Position numbers and translations under genes: made by a program | Shown here: piece by piece, positions 20,497 to 28,860 of the stretch | Layout: each line of letters opens with the position of its first letter | Position numbering within the stretch: the first letter of the stretch is position 1 | Assembly (NCBI RefSeq): GCF_009746715.1 | Contig: NZ_VRKW01000002.1 | Coordinates: forward strand, 372,001-436,000 | Length of the DNA: 64,000 bases | From: Ketobacter sp. MCCC 1A13808 | GTDB lineage: Bacteria > Pseudomonadota > Gammaproteobacteria > Pseudomonadales > Ketobacteraceae | Direction of reading: 5' to 3' | The notes under the pieces: model-generated | Database searches by the model: none | The model's input: only the letters and a program-made list of their open reading frames with translations | What the model was told of the DNA's origin: nothing

Positions 20497-20935
20497 TATG
20501 AATAGTCCTTTACCGTTCTAAAAAACAACTTCATTGAGCGCCTTTCCCTGCCCCACGCTTAAGCACGATCCCTGCCAATTTCCTTATTAAAACGGTCGAG
20601 ATTGCAGCCCGCTTAGCGGCACCCCGCACTGCATGGGCTTTAGCTGAAAACGGGTGGAAGTGGGCCTGCCAACCTGCGCTGGCACGTTGTACTGCGACTT
20701 GACAGAGTATGCAAACATTACAAACGCTTATGTAACAAATTAATATGACAACTTCCGCATTCTGCTGGGAGCCGGAAGTCCTCAACTTAAGCACCTGTTT
20801 TACTGATCTATACTTTGGCAAGCTCACTCAACGTGAGCTACCGGAAAATCACTATCTGACGCCCTAGTTGGTTTCATGTTATCTTTTCGCGCTGCCCAAT
20901 AAGAATAATTCCGCTTAGGTGAGGCCTTTGCTCGT
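20497..20935. other. 439-bp region between the exonuclease and the Mrp operon
   Basis: Divergent upstream region for the exonuclease (minus) and mrpA (plus). A GTG-started frame of 98 codons on the minus strand (20531-20827) fills most of it; its product has a Cys-rich hydrophobic stretch (VVILICYISVCNVCILC) then a basic Ala-rich tail. I do not recognise it, it has no convincing ribosome-binding site, and I do not call it a gene. No clear promoter or terminator is seen. Confidence 0.5.
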
Positions 20936-23731
20936 ATGAACGTATTTTGGATACTGTTGCTGCCCCTGGCAGGCATCTTGTTGCCTGTGCTGTTTGCCAG
21001 GTTCGGTCGCACTGTGAGTGCCTGGTTGACGGCGTTGATGCCGGCTTTGGCTCTGGGAATTTTGCTGCAGCACGCGACTGAGGTGTTTTCCGGCGAAGTA
21101 TCGGTGTTCTCGATCCCCTGGGTACCGCTATTGGGCTTGAATCTTTCCCTGCATCTGGATGGGCTGGCGTTTCTGTTCTGTCTGCTGATCCTGGGAATCG
21201 GTCTGCTGATTATTTTGTATGCGCGCTACTACCTCTCCGAGTCCGATAATATGGCGCTGTTTTATGCCTATTTATTGTTCTTTATGTCCGCCATGCTGGG
21301 AGTGGTGCTGTCCGCCAACCTGTTGCAGTTGTGGTTGTTTTGGGAGCTGACCAGCATCAGCTCGTTCCTGCTGATCAGTTTCTGGTGGCATAAGAGTGAA
21401 GCCCGTAAAGGGGCGCGCATGGCGTTAACCGTTACCGGTGCTGGCGGCCTGGCGCTGCTGGGGGCATTGTTAATGATCGGGCATGTGGCCGGCACCTATG
21501 AATTACGGGAAATTCTTGCCATGGGTGATGTACTGCGCAATAGCGAGCACTACCCGGTGATTCTGACACTGTTTTTGCTGGGCGCGTTTACCAAGTCGGC
21601 GCAGTTTCCGTTCCAGTTCTGGCTGCCCCACGCCATGGCGGCCCCCACCCCCGTGTCGGCCTATTTGCATTCCGCCACGATGGTGAAAGCCGGTGTGTTC
21701 TTGCTGGCACGCTTTTATCCTGTGCTGGCCGATACCGAAGCCTGGTTTGTGGCGGTGTCGCTGACCGGTATGGCAACCATGTTATTGGGCGCCTATATCG
21801 CCCTGTTCAAGCACGACCTGAAAGGCTTGTTGGCCTATTCCACGGTCAGCCATCTGGGGCTGATCACCTTGTTATTCGGCTTGGGCACGCGACTGGCTGC
21901 CGTCGCCGCCGTGTTCCATATTATTAACCACGCTGTGTTCAAGGCTTCCTTGTTTATGGCCGCCGGCATTATTGACCATGAGTCGGGCACGCGGGATATG
22001 CGCAAATTAAACGGACTATGGAAATACATGCCCTATACGGCCACCCTGGCGATGGTGGCCGCTTCCTCCATGGCCGGCGTTCCGTTACTGAACGGATTCC
22101 TTTCCAAAGAAATGCTTTTCACCGAAACCCTGAACCAGTCCACGCTGGGCGCACTTTCCTGGTGGATCCCCTTGCTGACGACAGCCGGTGGCGCGTTTGC
22201 CGTAGCCTATTCCCTGCGTTTTATGCACGACGTATTCTTTAATGGCGAGCCTATCGATTTACCAAAAACCCCCCATGAGCCGCCACGCTATATGCGGGTA
22301 CCGGTTGAAGTGCTGGTGGTGGTGTGTTTACTGGTGGGGATTTTTCCGCATTTTATGGTGGGTGACCTGTTGGCTGCGGCATCCGCTGCGGTGTTACAAG
22401 CGGATTTGCCGGTCTTCAGCCTGGCGATCTGGCACGGTTTTAATTTTCCCCTGTTGATGAGCGCATTGGCGGTATTAGGCGGCCTGACTTTATATATCAA
22501 CCGCCGCCATCTATTCGGTTTTCAGATGCAGTTCGCCGACCGGGATGCCAAGTACATGTTCGAAGAACAAGTGCAAAAACTGATTGCCCGGGTAACCACG
22601 CTGCATAAATGGCTGGACAACGGTTCATTACAACGCTCTATGTTTTTGTTGATACTGCTGGCGCTGGTTGTAAGCGCAGCCCCCTTGTTCGATCTGCTGG
22701 ACGCCATCGGAACCCACCCCCAATTGCCAATTAACTGGGTGGTGGGGTTCTGTGCCGGCTTGATGGTTGCGGCGACGTTCGTCACCTTGTGGTGGAGCCA
22801 TTTACGACTGGTCGCCCTGATTGCCTTGTCTGTCGTAGGTTTGATTGTATCCATCGCATTCGCCTATTTTTCGGCACCGGACCTGGCCCTGACCCAGCTC
22901 TCTGTGGAAGTCGTGACCATCCTATTATTTCTGTTGGCCCTGTTCTTTTTGCCGCAAAAAAGTCCCGTCATTGACAGCAATCTGACTACCATTGTCCGCG
23001 ACTTCAGCGTGGCGGCCCTGTTTGGCAGCGTCATCGGCACTATCTGCTATGCCATGTTGACCCGGCCATTGGACAGCATTTCAGATTACTTCGTCGCAAA
23101 CAGTAAATCCGGCGGTGGCGGGACCAATGTGGTGAATGTGATTCTGGTGGATTTTCGCGGTTTTGATACGTTGGGTGAAATCACCGTGCTGGGCATCGCC
23201 GCCCTGGGCATTTATAAGTTGCTGGCACAAATCCTGTTGTATATGCCCTCCGCGGATAATAAAGGCTATCGCTGGTCTAAGGAACGCCACCCCTTCCTCT
23301 TGGCCGTGGTCTCGCAGAGCTTGTTACCACTGGCGTTACTGGTGTCCGCCTATATTTTCCTGCGCGGTCATAACATGCCGGGGGGTGGTTTCATTGCCGG
23401 CCTGATCACCGCCATTGCCCTGATCCAGCAATACGTAGCTCATGGCGTAGTGTGGATGAAGGAGCGTATGCCCATCAATTATCTGGGTCTGATTGCCAGC
23501 GGCTTGTTTATCGCCACTCTGTCCGGGCTGGGGAGCTGGGCTTTTGGCCGCAACTTCCTGACCACCTGGTTTGATCATTATCACCTGCCGCTGGTCGGTG
23601 AGTTTGAACTGGCCAGTGCCATGGTGTTTGATTTCGGAGTGTATCTGACGGTGATCGGCGCGACACTGCTGATCCTGGCTAATTTGGGTAAACTCACCAC
23701 CAGTGAGCGCCTCAAGGCAGGAGATGACTGA
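20936..23731 (+). CDS. mrpA: Mrp/Mnh cation:proton antiporter, fused subunits A and B
   Basis: The largest subunit of the multisubunit Na+(K+)/H+ antiporter, 931 residues, about 25 membrane helices. The N-terminal ~500 residues are the NuoL/ND5-like proton channel, with LLQLWLFWELTSISSFLLI (conserved Glu) and FTKSAQFPFQFWLPHAM (conserved Lys). The mid part is the MrpA C-terminal domain (LRLVALIALSVVGLIVSIAF, APDLALTQLSVEVVTILLF). The last ~150 residues are an MrpB domain (LRGHNMPGGGFIAGLITAIA). The A-B fusion defines the six-gene Sha/Pha-type operons of proteobacteria. The stop overlaps the mrpC ATG as TGATG. Role: sodium and alkali tolerance and pH homeostasis. Confidence 0.95.
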   Translation: MNVFWILLLPLAGILLPVLFARFGRTVSAWLTALMPALALGILLQHATEVFSGEVSVFSIPWVPLLGLNLSLHLDGLAFLFCLLILGIGLLIILYARYYLSESDNMALFYAYLLFFMSAMLGVVLSANLLQLWLFWELTSISSFLLISFWWHKSEARKGARMALTVTGAGGLALLGALLMIGHVAGTYELREILAMGDVLRNSEHYPVILTLFLLGAFTKSAQFPFQFWLPHAMAAPTPVSAYLHSATMVKAGVFLLARFYPVLADTEAWFVAVSLTGMATMLLGAYIALFKHDLKGLLAYSTVSHLGLITLLFGLGTRLAAVAAVFHIINHAVFKASLFMAAGIIDHESGTRDMRKLNGLWKYMPYTATLAMVAASSMAGVPLLNGFLSKEMLFTETLNQSTLGALSWWIPLLTTAGGAFAVAYSLRFMHDVFFNGEPIDLPKTPHEPPRYMRVPVEVLVVVCLLVGIFPHFMVGDLLAAASAAVLQADLPVFSLAIWHGFNFPLLMSALAVLGGLTLYINRRHLFGFQMQFADRDAKYMFEEQVQKLIARVTTLHKWLDNGSLQRSMFLLILLALVVSAAPLFDLLDAIGTHPQLPINWVVGFCAGLMVAATFVTLWWSHLRLVALIALSVVGLIVSIAFAYFSAPDLALTQLSVEVVTILLFLLALFFLPQKSPVIDSNLTTIVRDFSVAALFGSVIGTICYAMLTRPLDSISDYFVANSKSGGGGTNVVNVILVDFRGFDTLGEITVLGIAALGIYKLLAQILLYMPSADNKGYRWSKERHPFLLAVVSQSLLPLALLVSAYIFLRGHNMPGGGFIAGLITAIALIQQYVAHGVVWMKERMPINYLGLIASGLFIATLSGLGSWAFGRNFLTTWFDHYHLPLVGEFELASAMVFDFGVYLTVIGATLLILANLGKLTTSERLKAGDD

Positions 23732-24189
23732 TGGAATTTACTTTTGCCATGAGCGTGGGCGTGCTAACCACAGCCGGTATTTATTTGATGTTACGGGCAC
23801 AAACTTTTCCGGTGATTCTGGGGCTGACATTATTATCCTACGCAGTGAATCTGTTTCTATTCGCCAGCGGGCGTTTAACCGTAAACGGAGCGGCCATCGT
23901 TGGCCACAGCCAGGATTATGCCGACCCATTACCACAGGCACTGGTCCTGACTGCCATCGTGATCGGTTTTGCCATGACCGCCTTCGTGCTGATATTGGCG
24001 ATCCGGGCACGCTCGGATCTGGGCAACGATCACGTGGACGGACGCGAACTGCCACCGGAACGCAGTGCGATGGAAGATGCGCTGGCAAACCGCATTGAAA
24101 AGAATCAGGCCCGGCAGAACCGATCCCGCAAGAAACCGGCGAACCACCAACAAGCCCAACAGAATAACGTAAAAAGGAAGCTCACCTGA
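23731..24189 (+). CDS. mrpC: Mrp antiporter subunit C
   Basis: A 152-residue NuoK-like subunit. Three membrane helices are visible: FAMSVGVLTTAGIYLMLRA, VILGLTLLSYAVNLFLFAS, and ALVLTAIVIGFAMTAFVLILA, the last preceded by the family-typical DPLPQ. The tail is hydrophilic and basic (RQNRSRKKPANHQQAQQNN), longer than in short MrpC proteins. It overlaps mrpA by one base and mrpD by one base, so translation of A, C and D is coupled. It has no function outside the complex. Confidence 0.95.
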   Translation: MEFTFAMSVGVLTTAGIYLMLRAQTFPVILGLTLLSYAVNLFLFASGRLTVNGAAIVGHSQDYADPLPQALVLTAIVIGFAMTAFVLILAIRARSDLGNDHVDGRELPPERSAMEDALANRIEKNQARQNRSRKKPANHQQAQQNNVKRKLT

Positions 24190-25700
24190 TGCTGCAGCAT
24201 TTACCTGTACTGCCGCTATTAATCCCGCTACTGGCCGGCGTTTTAATGTTAATGCCGCCCATCGCCGGCACTCTGCAACGGCAGCGGGTGTTCGGCACGT
24301 TGGCGGCACTGCTGCAACTACTGGCAACGATCACGTTGCTGTGGCAAGTGAATCAGCACGGTCCGATCGTGTATGCCATGGGGGAATGGCAGCCACCGTT
24401 TGGCATTGTTTTGGTGGCTGATCGGCTGGCCACGTTAATGTCTGTGCTCACTGCCCTTTTGTTGCTGTGTGTGCAACTGTTCAGCTGCGCCGGTGAAGAT
24501 CAGAAAGGTAAATTTTTGCACCCGTTGCTGATGTTTCAGGCGCTGGGCATCCAGGGCGCGTTCTTAACAGGTGACTTATTTAATCTGTTCGTGTTTTTCG
24601 AAGTGTTGCTGATTGCCTCATATGCCTTGCTGATCCACGGAGGTGGCCCACAGAAAACCCTTGCCAATGTTCATTATGTGACACTGAATCTGGCCGGCTC
24701 TGCGCTGTTCCTGTTTGCCCTGGGCATTATGTACGGCACGTTCGGCACCCTGAATATGGCCGATATGCAACTCCGTGCAGCGCATATTGTGGAGAGCGAT
24801 GTACAACTGGCGGAATCCGGCGCCATGCTGCTACTGGTGGTGTTCGGCCTGAAATCCGCGATGATGCCGCTACACTTCTGGATGCCCAAAGCCTATTCGG
24901 TGGCACCGGCACCAGTCGCCGCGTTATTCGCCATTATGACCAAGGTCGGTATCTACAGCTTGTGGCGGGTTCACAGCACCATCTTCGGCGACGGTGCCGG
25001 GGAGCTGGCCAACATCGCTCAACCGTGGCTTTGGCCGCTGGCTTGGCTCACCATCGTGATCGGTATCATTGCGACTCTGGCCAGCAAAACCCTGCGTGAG
25101 CTGACTGCCAATATGGTCATTGTTTCGGTAGGCAGTCTGCTGCTGATGGTGACGCTGAACACCCGTGAAGCCACCGCCAGTGCTTTGTATTACCTGATCC
25201 ATAGCACACTGGCAACGGCGCTGATGTTTTTGGTGGCCGGGCTGATCGTCAGCCAACGAGGTAAAGCGGAAGACCGCTTTGTGCAGGCACGCCCGGTCGC
25301 ACAACCGGCGTTGCTGGGGCTCTTGTTTATGCTTGCTGCGCTGGCGCTGATCGGCATGCCGCCGATCTCCGGATTTATTGGCAAAGCACTGATGCTGAAG
25401 GCCGCGCTGGCCAGCCACCAAGCAGGCTGGATCTGGCCACCAATATTGCTGGCCAGTCTGGCTGCGTTGCTGATGTTAGCGCGTTCCGGCAGCACTTTGT
25501 TCTGGCGCACCCGGGGTGAGAATGCCGGAGAAGTGAAGGTACACCCCGCTCAATTAACGGCGGTGTGTTTACTGGTAATCACATTGCCGCTGATGGTGGT
25601 GTTCGCGGGCTGGATCACTGAATACACCCAGGCTGCCGCTCAGGACATGACACGCAGCCTGAGTGTGCCGCTGCGGATACCGGGAGACACTGATGCTTAA
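24189..25700 (+). CDS. mrpD: Mrp antiporter subunit D
   Basis: The 503-residue NuoN/NuoM-like subunit, with about 14 membrane helices. Characteristic blocks are GDLFNLFVFFEVLLIASYALL (conserved Glu in helix 5), FGLKSAMMPLHFWMPKAYS (conserved Lys in helix 7) and APVAALFAIMTKVGIYSLWR. MrpD and MrpA are the two candidate proton-pumping modules of the complex. It overlaps mrpC and its stop codon lies after the mrpE start, which begins eight bases before it. All Mrp genes follow one another without gaps large enough for internal promoters. Confidence 0.96.
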   Translation: MLQHLPVLPLLIPLLAGVLMLMPPIAGTLQRQRVFGTLAALLQLLATITLLWQVNQHGPIVYAMGEWQPPFGIVLVADRLATLMSVLTALLLLCVQLFSCAGEDQKGKFLHPLLMFQALGIQGAFLTGDLFNLFVFFEVLLIASYALLIHGGGPQKTLANVHYVTLNLAGSALFLFALGIMYGTFGTLNMADMQLRAAHIVESDVQLAESGAMLLLVVFGLKSAMMPLHFWMPKAYSVAPAPVAALFAIMTKVGIYSLWRVHSTIFGDGAGELANIAQPWLWPLAWLTIVIGIIATLASKTLRELTANMVIVSVGSLLLMVTLNTREATASALYYLIHSTLATALMFLVAGLIVSQRGKAEDRFVQARPVAQPALLGLLFMLAALALIGMPPISGFIGKALMLKAALASHQAGWIWPPILLASLAALLMLARSGSTLFWRTRGENAGEVKVHPAQLTAVCLLVITLPLMVVFAGWITEYTQAAAQDMTRSLSVPLRIPGDTDA

Positions 25701-26181
25701 ACGAATTTTCCCCATGCCGCTGCATACCCTGATTTTGATCGGGGTATGGATGCTGCTGAATGAATTCACCATGGGGCACTTGGTGCTGGGTTTGGTTCTG
25801 GCCACCATCATTCCGTGGGTAACAGCGCCCCTGAGTAATCCCCACCACCGAATTAAAAAACCGATTAAAGCCTTTCTTTACATCATTATGGTATTGGCTG
25901 ACATTGTGGTCTCCAACTTTGAAGTGGCAGGGCGTATCCTGCGGCCCAACAGGCAGTTGCGTCCGGGATTAATCGCCCTGCCGCTGGATCTGACCGGCCA
26001 ATTTCCTTTGGCGGTACTGGCCAGCACAATTTCACTCACTCCCGGCACAGTGAGCCTGGATTTCTCTGAAGATATGAAATGGTTATACATCCACGCATTG
26101 CATATGGATGATGAACAAAGCCTGATACAACGAATAAAATCACGCTACGAAACGCCGCTGAAGGAGATCTTCGCATGTTGA
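25693..26181 (+). CDS. mrpE: Mrp antiporter subunit E
   Basis: A 162-residue small membrane subunit. I start at the ATG at 25693 (MLKRIFPMPLHTLILIGVWM), which overlaps the end of mrpD, rather than at an upstream in-frame codon inside mrpD that would add a hydrophilic leader. Two or three helices precede FEVAGRILRPNRQLRPGLIALPLDL, and the family signature SLTPGTVSLDFSEDMKWLYIHALH follows. The end overlaps the mrpF start by seven bases. It is required for assembly or activity of the antiporter. Confidence 0.95.
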   Translation: MLKRIFPMPLHTLILIGVWMLLNEFTMGHLVLGLVLATIIPWVTAPLSNPHHRIKKPIKAFLYIIMVLADIVVSNFEVAGRILRPNRQLRPGLIALPLDLTGQFPLAVLASTISLTPGTVSLDFSEDMKWLYIHALHMDDEQSLIQRIKSRYETPLKEIFAC

Positions 26182-26444
26182 ATACGGTTTTGCTGGTCGT
26201 GACCGTGATGGTCGGGCTGGCACTGGTACTCAATACAATACGTTTGCTGGCCGGCCCTTCCACAGCCGATCGTATTCTGGCGCTGGATACGCTCTACATT
26301 AATAGTATCGCGTTAATTGTTTTGCTGGGGCTGTACTTTTCCAGTGACATGTATTTTGAATCCGCTCTGCTGATTGCCATGCTCGGGTTTGTCAGCACCG
26401 CCGCACTGGCCAAGTATCTGTTGCGTGGCGACATCATTGAATAA
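26175..26444 (+). CDS. mrpF: Mrp antiporter subunit F
   Basis: An 89-residue subunit with three membrane helices. The family motif LLAGPSTADRILALDTLYIN is complete, and the last helix ends in ALAKYLLRGDIIE, the usual MrpF C-terminus. It overlaps mrpE by seven bases and is followed after 13 bp by mrpG, with a GGGAAATAA ribosome-binding region. Homologous subunits have been linked to bile salt efflux in other organisms, but in this context it is an antiporter part. Confidence 0.95.
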   Translation: MLNTVLLVVTVMVGLALVLNTIRLLAGPSTADRILALDTLYINSIALIVLLGLYFSSDMYFESALLIAMLGFVSTAALAKYLLRGDIIE

Positions 26445-26457
26445 AGGGAAATAAACT

Positions 26458-26823
26458 ATGTTGTTCTGGGTTGAACTGTTTGCCTCGTTTTTGTTGATAA
26501 TGGGTGGCCTGTTTATTCTGATCGGTGCGTTGGGCATGGTGAAACTGCCGGACTTTTATACCCGTCTGCATGCGCCCACCAAAGCCACTACTCTGGGAAT
26601 CGGCTGCATCCTGATTGCGTCCATGATATTGCATCCCTTGCAGGGGGCGGGCATTAGCATCCATGAACTGGTCATCAGCTTATTCCTTTTTATCACCGCG
26701 CCAGTGTCCGCTTATATGGTGGCCAAGGCCGCCTTCCAGCGACGCACCAAGCTAGTCGAGGGCACCCAAAACGCGGATATGAGTAAAGATATTCTGGAAC
26801 GGAGAGCACCCCAAGCACGCTAA
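26458..26823 (+). CDS. mrpG: Mrp antiporter subunit G
   Basis: A 121-residue subunit with three membrane helices. The MrpG signature LIGALGMVKLPDFYTRLHAPTKATTLG is present (given in part: GMVKLPDFYTRLHAPTKA), and VISLFLFITAPVSAYMVAKAA forms the last helix. It closes the six-gene Mrp operon. Its stop codon overlaps the motB stop codon on the other strand (TAA at 26821-26823, minus-strand TAG at 26820-26822), so the two operons converge with no room for a separate terminator. Confidence 0.95.
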   Translation: MLFWVELFASFLLIMGGLFILIGALGMVKLPDFYTRLHAPTKATTLGIGCILIASMILHPLQGAGISIHELVISLFLFITAPVSAYMVAKAAFQRRTKLVEGTQNADMSKDILERRAPQAR

Positions 26824-27890
26824 AATACTTCGTCGTCCTGTGGGGGGGTTGCCTTCGGTTGAGCTGTAGCTTTGGGGTCTGCTGAGCCTGGATCCGGAAA
26901 CAACAGGCCAGGGTCAGCGGACTGTTTGCGAGTCATCGTTTTCCGCAACCGTTCAAAGGCTTTCAATGCGTCGGCTTCACTTTCAATTTTATCAACTGTT
27001 TGTTCCGGAACAGGAATAACGTCCCCTTCCTGTTGTGCTTTCAGTTTTGCCTGAGACTTATCATTCATCACCAGAATAGTAATACGGCGGTTGATCGGAT
27101 TGTCCGGGCGCCCCTTGTCATAAGGCACCGAAGAAGACAGACCCACCACCTGCGCCACCTTTGCTTCCTTGATTCCGTATCGCTGCAATGATCGCCGCGC
27201 CGCATTAGCGCGATCTGCGGACAATTCCCAGTTGGAATAATCCCAGGTTCCAGAAAATGTCATGGCATCGGTGTGGCCGGAAATACTCAATCGGTTCGGC
27301 ACTCCGGTTAACGTTTCCGCCACCGCTTTCAGGATGCTGTTCATGTAGGGCTTGATAATGTCGCGGCCACTGTCGAACATCGGGCGCGCTTTGGCATCTA
27401 CGATCTGGATTTGCAGTCCTTCCCGCGTCACATCCATAATGATCTGCTCTTTGTATTTACGCAGGTCCGGGTTGTTTTCAATCCGGGTTTCCAGGGTTTG
27501 CCTTAATTCCTGAAATTTCAGATTCTCAATTTCAGCGGCCAGATCCTGCACGGTTTCTTCGTCAAGCATCACGCCCTGATCCTGAATCCGGCTGTTCGGT
27601 GATTCCACATTGTTTTCACCGGAAAACTGATCGTCTTTCAGACCCCCACCCAAATCAATAACATAAGGGGAGCCGCCTTCTGTAAAAGCAGAAGGATCAG
27701 AAAAATAACCGGACAAGGCAATTTTTTCTTTGGGAGACGCCGCTTCCAAAAGCCACAACAGCAGGAAAAACGCCATCATGGCCGTGGCGAAATCCGCGAA
27801 GGCCACTTTCCAGGCCCCCCCGTGATGACCACCCTGAACTTTTCGGACTCGCTTTACGATAATGGGCCGGTCGTCGTTCTCAAATTCCAT
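26820..27890 (-). CDS. motB: Flagellar motor stator protein MotB
   Basis: MotB anchors the proton-driven stator to peptidoglycan. The 356-residue protein has the basic N-terminus (IIVKRVRKVQGGHHGGAWK), one membrane helix with the proton-binding Asp33 (VAFADFATAMMAFFLLLWLL), matching Asp32 of E. coli, a plug-like region, then the OmpA/MotB domain with SISGHTDAMTF, NWELSADRANAARRSL and NRRITILV. The C-terminal ~60 residues are a Pro/Ala/Asp-rich tail of no known function. The start overlaps the motA stop, so the pair is coupled. Confidence 0.96.
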   Translation of the reverse strand: MEFENDDRPIIVKRVRKVQGGHHGGAWKVAFADFATAMMAFFLLLWLLEAASPKEKIALSGYFSDPSAFTEGGSPYVIDLGGGLKDDQFSGENNVESPNSRIQDQGVMLDEETVQDLAAEIENLKFQELRQTLETRIENNPDLRKYKEQIIMDVTREGLQIQIVDAKARPMFDSGRDIIKPYMNSILKAVAETLTGVPNRLSISGHTDAMTFSGTWDYSNWELSADRANAARRSLQRYGIKEAKVAQVVGLSSSVPYDKGRPDNPINRRITILVMNDKSQAKLKAQQEGDVIPVPEQTVDKIESEADALKAFERLRKTMTRKQSADPGLLFPDPGSADPKATAQPKATPPQDDEVF

Positions 27891-28741
27891 CAGCGACTCC
27901 GCAAATGCTCCTCGAGTTCACTGAAGCTGGGGCGCTCCGAAGAGAACAGGGTTTTGCGTCCGAACTCCACCGCCAGCTGCGGCGGTATGCCGTTGAGCAT
28001 AGCCAGCAACGAGGTTTTTATGCAGTCCAGCGCTTTCACCCGCTCTTTGGCTGAGTGCGCCATTGCATCGCTCATCGGCCCGACGAACCCGTAAGCCAGC
28101 AGCACCCCAAGAAAAGTTCCCACCAAAGCGGCCGCTACGTGCATACCCAATTCTTCCGGCGGGCCGCCCAGGGATTTCATGGTAATCACGATGCCCAATA
28201 CCGCCGCCACTATACCGAATCCAGGCAACGCATCCGAAACCCGGCTAAGCGCATGGGCGGGATGTTCCGCTTCCTGAAAGCTGGTTTCAATATCCTGGTC
28301 CATCAGGGTTTCCAGCTCAAATGCGGACAGGTTGCCAGACGAAATAATCCGCAGGTAGTCACAGATAAACTCCAGCAAAATCGGCTCGCTGGTAACCCGG
28401 GGGTAACGCTCAAAAATATCACTGGCTTTCGGGTCTTCCACATCTTCTTCGATGGACATCAGACCATTGCGGCGGGCTTTATTAAACAACTCGTACAACA
28501 ACGATAGCAGGTCCATATACAGAACCCGCCCGTAGCGCCGTCCCAAAAACATCCGACCGACGTCATGAAAGACTTCTTTTACTACGTAAAACGGGTTGGA
28601 AACCACAAACGCACCAAACGCCGCACCGCCGATTATTAATAATTCGAATGGTTGCCAAAGCGTCGCCAATTCGCCGTGGGACAGCACAAATCCGCCCAAA
28701 ACACTGCCGATAACAATTAAATATCCGAATAACTTACTCAT
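27890..28741 (-). CDS. motA: Flagellar motor stator protein MotA
   Basis: MotA forms the proton channel of the stator with MotB and contacts the rotor. The 283-residue protein has four membrane helices: LFGYLIVIGSVLGGFVLSHG, LLIIGGAAFGAFVVSN, LPGFGIVAAVLGIVITMKSL with the conserved Pro, and VGTFLGVLLAYGFVGPM. The large cytoplasmic loop between helices 2 and 3 contains the charged residues used in torque generation (LLYELFNKARRNGLMSIEEDVE). It is the first gene of motAB and divergent from the HDOD gene with 119 bp between starts, matching the Pseudomonas PA4953/PA4954 arrangement. No other flagellar gene is in the window. Confidence 0.97.
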   Translation of the reverse strand: MSKLFGYLIVIGSVLGGFVLSHGELATLWQPFELLIIGGAAFGAFVVSNPFYVVKEVFHDVGRMFLGRRYGRVLYMDLLSLLYELFNKARRNGLMSIEEDVEDPKASDIFERYPRVTSEPILLEFICDYLRIISSGNLSAFELETLMDQDIETSFQEAEHPAHALSRVSDALPGFGIVAAVLGIVITMKSLGGPPEELGMHVAAALVGTFLGVLLAYGFVGPMSDAMAHSAKERVKALDCIKTSLLAMLNGIPPQLAVEFGRKTLFSSERPSFSELEEHLRSR

Positions 28742-28860
28742 ATAAATACTAAGAGCCTGTAATCACTGATTGTTTTCCTGATCAATTGCGGAATGCGTCT
28801 ATAGTTAAAAGTTAAGGACAGCTTTGCTGATTACACAAATTACTTAGGTTTTTAAGCTCT

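Noticed and set aside
20699-20704. TTGACA as a -35 promoter element upstream of mrpA
   Set aside because: No -10-like hexamer at 16-18 bp spacing; the nearest candidate is about 25 bp away.
20531-20827. 98-codon GTG-started minus-strand frame upstream of the exonuclease
   Set aside because: Fills the gap and has a Cys-rich hydrophobic stretch, but lacks a ribosome-binding site and any family; not called.
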